Part shown: in pieces, positions 55,269 through 64,000 of the stretch
Layout of the letters: every line of letters begins with the position of its first letter
How positions within the stretch are numbered: the stretch's first letter is position 1
DNA from: Stenopsyche tienmushanensis
Taxonomy: Eukaryota > Arthropoda > Insecta > Trichoptera > Stenopsychidae
Length of the DNA stretch: 64,000 nt
Direction: 5' to 3'
NCBI GenBank assembly: GCA_008973525.1
Contig: WACJ01000105.1
Location: 930,001 to 994,000, forward strand
Made by a program: the position numbers and the translations under genes
Notes under the pieces: model-generated
The model's input: the letters and a program-made list of their open reading frames with translations, nothing else
What the model was told of the DNA's origin: nothing
Databases searched by the model: none

Positions 55269-58200
55269 TTAGTTTGTTCGGGCCCGTTGGATGTTTTGCT
55301 TCTCGGATTCCGTGAAGCCCAGTATGCTTTCGATGGCGTTCAGATGGCCTTGGTGGTTTTCTTTATCGGTCAAGAAATAATAGATGGCAGATTTCAGGAA
55401 TTGTAACGTCACTTCCGGGTCGACGCCTTTTCTGGATCCTGCTTGGGCTTCCACAATGCGTTTGTACATTGCCTGCAAAGATAAGATTGATCAGTGCGTG
55501 TAATATCGACGCGAACAAATACTCCAAAATGAAATCATCTATCTAAAGGCGATAATGCAAATATGATTAAATCTACGACAGAAAAATGAACAGATTTAAC
55601 AGAACAAAATTGTGATTTACATCCGATATTATAGAAAGTCTTTCATAAATACAAAAATTCAATATTGCATTCTATCATGCGTCGAGATTAACTATTCGTT
55701 ACATTTATGTAGTATTAACATGCAAAATAAATAAAGACAAATTTGTAAAATATCTATTTTAGGAACTACTTGAGTATAAAAATCTGATCTATTTAACATC
55801 AAAGCCGATTTAAAAAATAAAATAGAGGAAAGCAAACTATAACAGCATTCAATTGGTATCACATTTTGTTTACTGAATATTATTAGATCTTCTATAAAGA
55901 GACATTTTATGTATAATTCATAGATATATAAAAGTTATATTCTTCATCCCTATGTTACATAATAAATTCATCCATTTCATCGCTGAAAGACTGAATGAAT
56001 ATTTTTGTATATCCAATAGCGAATTATTCAAACTTATATTTATAAAGCATGATCACCCATTTGTATAAAAGCCTCTTTAGTAGACTCCAAAGCATTTTTA
56101 TGAAAATGTTCCATCCGCATATTTAAGGATGAAGTTATTATAAAGCATAAATTGAGGGTCATCTAACATATGTAAATAATTTAATATTTGTGTTCTGGCG
56201 TGTTTCTAGAATATAATTATGACAGTCTGGCGACTGAGTGTCGTTGGGTTTGGGAGGAGAGAGATAATTAAGTCATACTTTCAAAGTAGTTTATTTTAAT
56301 TTTTTATAAATTAATAATATAAACAATCATTCATAAATGTTACCAGACTATTTACTGCTTGTTAAAATAGTACCTAGATTGGTTCAAACTTGTTAGTAAC
56401 TGAGGATATGGTAAGCAGGACATGATAAGCCTTTCAAAAAATGCTGTACATCGCATATTGACTGAAAATTTGGACATGAGAAAGCTGTGCGCAAGACGGG
56501 TGCCGCGTTTGCTCACAATGAAACATAAACAGCGTCGTAATTATGTCTCAATGGAATGTTTGGCAATATTTCACAGCAATATGGCTGAATTTTTGCATAA
56601 ATTCAGGATGAAACATGGGTCCATCACTTTACGTCTGAGACAAAGGAACATGGGGACTGGACCCGAACTGTTCTTTCTGAATGCTCAACAAAAGTGCACA
56701 TCAAAGTGCAAAGCCTGAATTTAATATCCATGTCCGTAAGAACACAAAAAGCCCGAACGGCAAAATACCCTAAAAGAGGAGGGAGTGGTCGCAAGGTTTG
56801 TATCCAACTGGTCCACTTTTCGGACCAGTGTTCAATGGTATTCTGCGTTTAGCGCCCAAGCCCATTATTGCCAACATCATTCATCAACGGCACTCAGTCA
56901 CCAGACTGTCATAATGATAGTCCAGAGACGCGCCAGAACATATATTAGATTTATAATTGATCACATTTGAAAAATCATTCAGTTTTTATATGAGAACGTT
57001 GAGAATGAAAAGGTATGACAGTTTAGTAATGATTTCGTCGGGTGTATTATATCAATGAACACTTAATTTAATGAAAATGATGGATATTTTTATGCTTATA
57101 AAATAATACCTACCCTCGAGTATTAATAACACAATCTTAGTTGGATGTTTATATGAGATTAATAAAACAGTAGAGTAAAAACAAAAATATTAATACACAC
57201 AGAGAATCATCAATACGGTACCTACCCGATAGAAACACATATGAGTTTGTTAGCACAAATCTAGAAATCGTCACGAAGCAGACAAGTGTTAGTAATCATT
57301 TTATATATGAGTAAACAATAAAAAAACCAAAAGAGGCTGTTTCTTGAATTGTTTGGACAAAATAAAACTGAATGAAATTATCGATTGCTATAAATCTATG
57401 TATGCAATTATGTACATCATATATATACAAGAGTCTACTACCATGCGCACGTGCAGCTCTACTTAAAATTGCAAAATCAAATAGAAGCGATTCTCAAGAG
57501 AATAATGGTGCCCGAAAAACATCAAACCTTTCGAGCGCCAAGGACCCATAGCGAAACAGCCTCCTTTGCGCTTAGAAGAATTCGCGACTTTGACGACGTA
57601 CGCTCTGGTGAGTAGCTAAGATCCTGCAAAACACTCAAACTTAAGCCTAAAACTTTTCTTATAGACAATTTAAATTCAATCGTTATCATACATTGATTAA
57701 ATATGAGATATTAAGGGGGGCAAACCCTTTACAACGCTCAAAAAATGTTTGAGAGATCTGGCTGCGAGAAGGACGCCCTTCCGCGGCCAAGGCCATCTTC
57801 CTCGAGTGAAGCGATCGGTCGGTAATTGCAGGTGCAATGTCTCCGCAGCGCCACAGAAGATGGCGCTTTTAAAATAGCACATTGCACATAATGAGAAACA
57901 GAAGATGTCGCTTCAGCTCGCCAGTTCAGGTCGAAGAAAAAAAAAATATCCGAAGTTTGAAGATCTGACTCCATTTCTTGGCCAAGAGATAAAACAGCAT
58001 CTCTTACCGATTTATAAAGATTTGTCCAGGGATGAATTACTTCAAAGATGTTTGGGTGGCCATACCCAAAATACTAATGAATGTTTTAACTCAACGGTTT
58101 GGCGACTGGCTCCAAAGCACCTATATTCTGGAGATGATGAATACATTGAATATAATTATTGGCATCCAAATGTAAAGTCTTTGCTGAAAACCCTGATGAA

Positions 58201-61031
58201 GCGCGAGAAGTAAGAGTCTTTCTGAGATAAAAGCAACTCGCACAGCCCAAAAACACCAGCTACTCGAAGATAATCAACTTTTTGAGAAAGCTGAAAATCT
58301 GATATATGCGTCTGGAATCACTGATTGATCAGTGAGTCACCAAAAATGATATCGTTTTCAAAGTGTTCGCCAGTTGTAGCGTTAAAAGTTGTTGATCGAT
58401 CTGGCTGAAATTTTGGCACGTTTCTCGCTATAATATTATCTAGTCAACTAAGCTAAAATTATAAGGTTTTCAGCACTTTAAGGTTGCAATAAAATAATGT
58501 CAAAAAAATAAATAATGAAAAACGACATATTTTCGAGCGTCTACAGGGATTGCCCCCCTCAAGCCCATATCTATTGTTAACGGGGTAACGTTTATGAACA
58601 TCTTATACGGTATAACAGAAAGAAATTAGTGCCTGAATTAATTATGATGATGAAATTTAAATTCGAATGTAGATTTCGACCTCAGTATAAAATTGCATCA
58701 CACAAAACAAATTAAGCTTAAACAAAACTGCATTGCAAATAATATGCAAATAGCGCTTTAAACGATATGATTTTATTGTTTTCAACGACAAGCAATATAT
58801 TTTCACTGATATTACATACCAATTTTTTTTATTATATGCAATATTATTAATCATTCGATCTATTCGATCCGAAATAAGGACACCGCTAAAGCGTATTATA
58901 TGAATTTTGGTTTTGATGACTTGCCTCGCTACACATTATTTCCTGGTGGGATTCTATACAGTTGGAAAGATTGATAAATTACGAGCGTGTTGGATTCGTC
59001 ATTCTCTCATAATATCATCAGGCACAATGAAAATATAATGTCAAATTTATAGTACCCTTATGTTGTCCAACTCTCGCTGAGTGATTTGCAACTCTTCCAA
59101 CAATTCCGGGACTGATACTCGTGAGTAAGCGTGGGTGAGTTCCAATTCCTGAAATCAAATTTGGAAATGTGTTCCATGAAAATATTTCGTAAATATGCAT
59201 TTTTGAAAATTGATAATCGTAATCTAAATTTGATCTTAGATTGCAGCATGCAATTAGATAATATTCGACGCCGATATTATCGATAGGATAATTAAATATC
59301 GATTAAGCTTATCTTTGAGCAATTGTATTAACACATTATGTACGGGGCGCGAGTTGGCAGACATGGTAGGCCTTTCAAAAATCCTGTACATTGCATATTT
59401 GCAGAAAATTTGCATACGAAACAGCTAGAGAGAAACTAGATTTTGTAACTTAAAATTTTTTTTTTTTTTTTGCTAAGAGCAGCATAAATTAGTAAATTTG
59501 AAAAATATATCATTTTTATTTTAGGAGGGGGGGGGAGAAGTATTAATTAGCATCTGAGGGAGCTTCCGTGATCGTACAGATCATAGAAAATGCCGCATAA
59601 AGCCCTTAAAGAGGACGTAGTGGCCACAAGGTTTGTACGTCTAATCGGTCCGCTTTTCGGACCGCTGATATGACGAATGAGCACCTCGCCGGCGGGCGCT
59701 TTCTTTGCCACTCCCTTGTTACGGCCCTGATTTTGTCATCAGCAGTTCGCACTCTTTTGATTCATAATTTGTACACATACATGTATTTGGATTAGGGTTT
59801 GTTAGAAGAATTATACTGGAAAAATATTTTAAAATAGTTTCAATAAATCTTATTGTTGTTAAATATTATTGTTGGAGATGCGTTTGGACCCACCTGTTTA
59901 CCCTGTTCAAATTTAGCCGATTCTTGACCTTTTGTATACATTTGCAGATACATCTTGTGGTGTTTTTCTTCCTGCTCCGCCAGCTGCTTGCTGACCTGCT
60001 CCAGTTGCTTCTCCAGTTCTCTTATTCGCTCCTTTGCCTCTTCGTAGTTCGGCATCATTTCGCTGTATCTGGTGTTGACGTCGGCCAATTTTTGCAAAAT
60101 GGCTTCTACCCTGTCGTTGTGTACCTTCTTCATCTCCTGAGTCTCGTTCGTCTGCCTGCGCGTCATGTCCTCGATCTTCTTCTCGTACAGATTTATGAGC
60201 TTCAGTCGCTCGTCCTCCTTGTCCACGAGATCGACGCCGCAGGCCTTGTCGTGCATGGGAGCGCCCAAAGAATCCTTCGAGTGCACCGACGAGGTGGTCA
60301 TATCTTCAAAATGGCCGGAATCAGCGAGGGAACTTTGCAAATCACTTAAGTTTAGGCTACAAGAAGGCAAATGATTACTCTTAAAATCTACACTATCCAC
60401 TTTTACTATAATCCGAATGAGATTTGATCGGGCCGTCGTCGGTCAGATCGGCCAGATTTGGCGAATCGGGCGTTTGTAGTTCGTCCCCCGTGTTTTCTTT
60501 GACCGTGACGGCGTCGCTGGAGTTGGACTTTTCGTCCGGGGATGTCAGGGAGGCTTTGTACAATCTCAGTTCGACTACTTCCTTCGTCAGTCTAAATATA
60601 TCACTGTCTTTCTTTTCCAAGTCTAGCTTCGCCTGGTTGAGGAGCGCTTTGAGTCTTCTTATTTGCCGTTGAGCTCGTTGTGTCGGTGTTAAGTATTCTT
60701 CGCCGGTTTGTCCTGCATGGGCTGAACAATGGACCACGTACTTCATCTTCCTCCCGCTGAAGGTGGTTCCGTTTCTTGCCACGTAAGCATGGTCACACGA
60801 GGCCGTCGTGGCGACGCTGCTGTAACTGTGAAGCGAGTCCATGTCGTCTTCCAGATGGTCAGTGTTGTCTTCCGGGGAAACGGGCGGCGTAACTGGACTG
60901 CATTTGTCTCCGATGGGCGTCGCGGGGTGCAGTGCGAATTTGGCGGGGAAGTGTCTCATATGCGATGGTGATTTGACGGGAGTTTTCGCCGTTTTTGGAA
61001 TCGGGCCATTCGGTTGTGAGAGGCTGAGCGA
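55269..61031 (-). CDS. qtc: Quick-to-court-like coiled-coil protein with GRIP-like C-terminus (3' exons)
   Basis: Exons seen: 61031-59894, 59148-59056 and 55472-55269 (stop). The first recognised exon reads [20 protein letters not shown], a Ser/Pro-rich part. It continues with [40 protein letters not shown] and [20 protein letters not shown], and a long coiled coil ([20 protein letters not shown]). The second is [12 protein letters not shown] then [18 protein letters not shown]. The last has [20 protein letters not shown] and [17 protein letters not shown], which resembles a GRIP domain that binds Arl-type GTPases at the trans-Golgi. I matched it to Drosophila quick-to-court from memory of the conserved block, so the name is moderately sure. 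One extra base near 60393 (AAAAGTGGATAG) shifts the frame between SDYSKS and [10 protein letters not shown]. As the reading is good on both sides, assembly error is likely. 5' exons lie beyond 61031. Confidence 0.65.
55473..56399. other. Intron of the qtc-like gene, nothing recognised
   Basis: AT-rich. Confidence 0.45.
56400..56900 (+). mobile_element. Mariner remnant
   Basis: [39 protein letters not shown] and [11 protein letters not shown] (about 56422-56580) are the mariner DNA-binding to early catalytic region. It is followed by the 3' hairpin CTGGTCCACTTTTCGGACCAG at about 56808-56828. Same subfamily as the 18.6-kb copy, opposite strand. Confidence 0.75.
56901..57750. other. Intron of the qtc-like gene, nothing recognised
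   Basis: AT-rich. Confidence 0.45.
57751..57904 (+). repeat. Dispersed repeat family R, copy 3
   Basis: GAGATCTGGCTGCGAGAAGG to CCACAGAAGATGGCGC and ATAGCACATTGCAC, shorter in the middle than copies 1 and 2. Confidence 0.7.
57905..58330 (+). pseudogene. Mutator-like transposase-domain fragment
   Basis: 103 codons read [40 protein letters not shown] and [18 protein letters not shown]. The CLxGxTQNxNExFNS block is frequent in insect mutator-like transposase proteins. After 58213 another frame goes on with [20 protein letters not shown] and TD, like the usual C-terminal end of that family. The stretch between the two parts looks deleted and the frame is shifted. It sits right after repeat R copy 3. 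Confidence 0.55.
58331..59055. other. Intron of the qtc-like gene, nothing recognised
   Basis: AT-rich. Confidence 0.45.
59325..59700 (+). mobile_element. Mariner scrap next to a TTAA-type element end
   Basis: TTAACACATTATGTACGGGG at about 59330. GGTAGGCCTTTCAAAAATCC and GCAGAAAATTTGCATACGAA match the mariner at 56.4 kb with heavy decay. The hairpin CGGTCCGCTTTTCGGACCGC is at 59645-59665. Confidence 0.6.
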
Positions 61032-61435
61032 CTGCAAAAAGAAAATGAAGCACAAATAAATATCTTACCTCGACTAAATTACGAAATAATGCCCGGGTAT
61101 ACAATTTATTTGCTGTTATGAAGAGCACATAAATTTGTGACAAAATACGGTTTGACATCCGTCGATTCAATTATGTCTGTTCGTGGCTTTCGTTGAACGA
61201 ACGACCTCTTTTGTGGTGAAACGTCTCATTACAGTGCTATTTGTCTGTTGCAATATAAACAATGCTCACGCAACTCAAAATTATGGGATCCAGCTGGTAT
61301 ATAATACATTTATCATTTAATATCAACAAAGAAATGGAAACGACTGCAAATATTTAGGTTTTCAGTGACAAGCCACAACCTATCAATCGTTGCGAAAAAA
61401 AATGCATTTATTAAGGAAAAAATTATCTCTATATA
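61032..61435. other. Intron or upstream of the qtc-like gene
   Basis: Acceptor CTTTTTGCAG lies just 5' (on minus) of the exon at 61031. Nothing else recognised. Confidence 0.4.
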
Positions 61436-61530
61436 TATATATAAAAATGAAAATTTGTCTGTTTGTTTGCGGACTATACATTCCTATACCATTCATCCGA
61501 TTGCGATGAAACTTTGGTGAGTTATTGAGC
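61436..61530 (+). repeat. Single arm of the 3.2-kb fold-back family, possibly a Helitron-like 5' end
   Basis: TCTCTATATATATATATAAA at about 61428 then AATTTGTCTGTTTGTTTGC and CCATTCATCCGATTGCGATG. TC-starting AT-repeat ends followed by such a motif are seen in insect Helitrons. No Rep/helicase coding is present here. Confidence 0.4.
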
Positions 61531-61847
61531 GTGTATCCAAGAAGGTTTTTAAATTAGTTTATATAAAAAAAAAATCAAAATGCACGCTCAGACTCCACAC
61601 TCGTTGGCGGTATCATCATCAGATATTTAAACGCTAGTTCGATTTGATAATCGCGTGAGCCACCATTTTCGTATAACACCATCAATGTCACTGATAAAAT
61701 TCCTATCTGCCGAGACACGGACTAAAACTCGCAAAATTCCCGATTTCCCGACAAATTATTTATTTCCATCGCTGCAGATGAATACTTGTATACTATAATA
61801 CTTTGATGTGATTCGTAATTATATTATGGAGGAATACAAAAAATCTG

Positions 61848-61935
61848 AAGCCCGTATCTATTGTATTTCATATCGATATTCCCATTATTAGAGTCGAGGT
61901 GTAGTAAATACATCACCGGTAGGGAAAGGTTAATA
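61848..61935 (+). repeat. Right half of the 16.2-kb piggyBac-type MITE
   Basis: CATATCGATATTCCCATTAT, TAGTAAATACATCA and GGGAAAGGTTAA match 16280-16438. Confidence 0.6.
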
Positions 61936-63589
61936 TAACAATTTGAGAAGAATAAAAAAGAAGATGTTGTTCCATGAAAAATTACCTATAATGCACATCT
62001 TCAGCATGTTGCTATATTTTTCAGAGATATTTATTAGCGTCTATAAGTTGATTTTATGTTTTTTTCCCATTTGTTACGGCAAAAACGATTGAGCTATATT
62101 TGTGCAATATATAATAAAATGATCTGGTGGTTGTTTTATGTCACATATATACACAGTAGTGTACATGGAAATTATATCTTTCTCTTTCTGATCAACCACC
62201 GCTCGGAGTTTCACTTTTTGTGACGCTCAAGTCAATTTGCCCTACCGCATCTATTCAAGTTTCAGAGGAAAAAATATCAAACGACGCAGAATATCATGCG
62301 AAATTGGCTGTGTATCCGACTTAAAATATTCTAGCTTATAATATTACCAACGAATACGAAGATTTCATGTATGAAAGACATTTTTGCTTCGTTTTTACAA
62401 CGTCGCCTTATTTCTCGCAGAGCCATCACGTTATAATAATCTGAAAAAACGCTCAGATGAAATTAATGCCAAAAAAAAGTAATACGATACAGACACGATT
62501 TGATGGCGTTCCATAAACATTGGGGGTCAGTGGGTTTTCTTCAATATCATCATTTTTCGATGAGACTAATCTCCGAATAATAGCAATACACCACGGTATA
62601 ATAAAGTGTGCCAAAGTGCGCGACGCAATCATCATATTTCAGACACTTGTTCAATGAAGAACGACATATTTACTTTGGGTCGTCTTTACGACGCCAGTTT
62701 TTTATCGTCTGGCACTACTTTATGTCCGTCCGGCGGAGCAAACTAATCCCAAATACGCAATACGCCCGTGGATATATTCGTTCGTAGCGCTTACAGCGCT
62801 CAAGCAGAAACATAATGAAAAACTCTCGCCAAAAGAAAAATATCGTCCCGAGATCGTATATATTATTTCTCGAGTGAGAGATATGGATGCTGAAAGTCAA
62901 AGGCAATGTAATCCTACAGGAATCAAGGGACGCGAGTGAAAACTGTCCTGAATTATTTAAGAGGGTGCGACTCGAGCGGCACGTACAGGCCGATCCAGAC
63001 AAAATATAAATGAAGCTGGAAGGGTTGGCGATTTAAATCCGAGATTCCAAAATAATAAGAGAATTTGTTATCAAAACATCTCTGTTAAGGGTTCTTTATT
63101 CATTCATATTTTGAATGAATGAACACAAACACGTTAGAATAGCTTCAATGGATTAAAGCATTCATTGTGTGAAATATCTAAACAAATTTCGACTGTAAAA
63201 ACGGTTTAAATGTGGATAAAAATCATTTCATGCGAGCATACTTTTATACTCGTCTTCCCGCGGCCAAGACGATTGGTCGGATCCAAAGACGTAACTGGAA
63301 GCTATTTGAAGATTTACTCACAATTAAGACTCCAACTTAAACCTATTCTAAACTGGCGACCGAGCTGAATTGAATGCTTGCGAGGAAATGAGGAATTCGA
63401 CGCCATGTATTCTAAATACGGCCTCACGCGGGTTCGTTCGCCATCGGATCGTAGAAGGTCTGAATGAATGAACTTCTGTGTCTTGTGATTATCGCCGAAT
63501 ATCGAAAGCGTAAATAAATGGTATACCAGAGAATAAAATCTTATATATATATATTTTATATATATATAAGATTTTTTGTATATAAATAC
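61936..63589. other. AT-rich, no gene seen
   Basis: 62165-62243 repeats the 18.04-kb motif in reverse. 63540-63575 is a short AT palindrome (ATCTTATATATATATATTTTATATATATAT..). A faint echo of repeat R (CCGCGGCCAAGACGATTGGT) is at about 63258. Confidence 0.4.
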
Positions 63590-63740
63590 GAGGGTGATTC
63601 AAATATAACCCGGAATTTTGTTGTAAAAAAATTATTAGTGATATTTAAAAATATAAATAGAGTAGCTCATTTTTTTACATAGTTCTCTTCATTAGAAATA
63701 AATTTATTCCATCGGATAGGAAGCTTCTTGATCACGTCAC
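63590..63740 (-). mobile_element. 3' end of a mariner element
   Basis: ACGAGGGTGATTCAAATATA at 63590 is a terminal repeat of mariner type after a TA. The minus strand reads DVIKKLPIRWNKFISNEENY and VKK then stop (about 63735-63667), the typical mariner transposase C-terminus. Upstream of it the frame is lost, and I could not follow the element to the window edge. Confidence 0.65.
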
Positions 63741-64000
63741 CGAAGAAAGAAGGCGAGAAGTTGCATTCTCTGTTGCGCAACGCGTAATTATTCGTTTTAT
63801 CATAAGCGAAGACGTGAAATCAAGTGAAAATTTGAGAACTTTTTAAACAAGCAAAACGATCAAAATTTTATTTACGTTTCAATTGAGGTTGGTTTAATCG
63901 ATAGTAAAGAATCGTAAAGACTATCTAAAATACAGCATATTTTTTTGACGTGATCGAAATTTTACTTATGAACAACTGGTGCGCTGATTTCCGATTTTAT
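63741..64000. other. Window edge, nothing recognised
   Basis: Possibly more of the mariner remnant, but no motif is visible. Confidence 0.35.

Noticed and set aside
59924..60974. Leu/Val-rich + frames opposite the qtc-like gene
   Set aside because: Antisense of a coiled coil; no independent evidence.

Overview
This is a eukaryotic nuclear window and reads as an insect genome. It is AT-rich, its genes have introns with GT..AG borders, and it carries decayed mariner, piggyBac, hAT, LINE and mutator-like elements. Its recognisable proteins include RpL11, the ciliary protein DRC1 and a quick-to-court-like protein. I could not settle the order of insect. No tRNA, rRNA, CRISPR or bacterial operon was seen.

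Layout. 1-5 kb: two mariner-type remnants; the second is opened by a piggyBac transposase scrap and a fold-back element. 6-7.3 kb (-): a GC-rich RNF4/degringolade-like SUMO-targeted ubiquitin ligase with several SUMO-interacting motifs and a C-terminal RING, whose frame is broken by two single extra bases. 8.0-8.4 kb (+): a small zinc-finger protein with a C-terminal membrane segment. 8.5-9.5 kb: a GC-rich, CpG-dense block that looks non-coding. 10-16.5 kb: mariner, LINE and piggyBac-type repeats.

16.6-32 kb (+): the centrepiece, a poly-Q C2H2 zinc-finger transcription factor. Fixed exons flank nine intact zinc-finger cassette exons, and there is one dead cassette. Every intact cassette begins and ends in phase 1, so in principle any subset can be spliced in without breaking the frame. 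The cassettes fall into classes that differ in inter-finger linker and in the DNA-contacting helix. A 16-20 nt motif lies before, within and after the group of 111-bp cassettes, and its perfect reverse complement lies once downstream. This is the arrangement expected of docking/selector RNA pairing as known from Dscam-type exon clusters, and it is my main candidate for an undescribed system.

41.0-44.7 kb (-): a complete 13-exon DRC1 (axonemal nexin-dynein regulatory complex) gene; its exons sum to 782 in-frame codons. 45.2-47.2 kb (-): a frameshifted hAT transposase. 48.2-49.5 kb (+): RpL11 in five exons with a TOP-like start. 55.3-61.0 kb (-): the C-terminal part of a quick-to-court-like coiled-coil protein ending in a GRIP-like segment. 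Its large intron holds mariner and mutator-like debris. The right edge carries the end of another mariner.

The host genes are unrelated in function and do not form a pathway. Three frameshifts in host genes are all single extra bases in G runs, which suggests assembly error rather than gene death.
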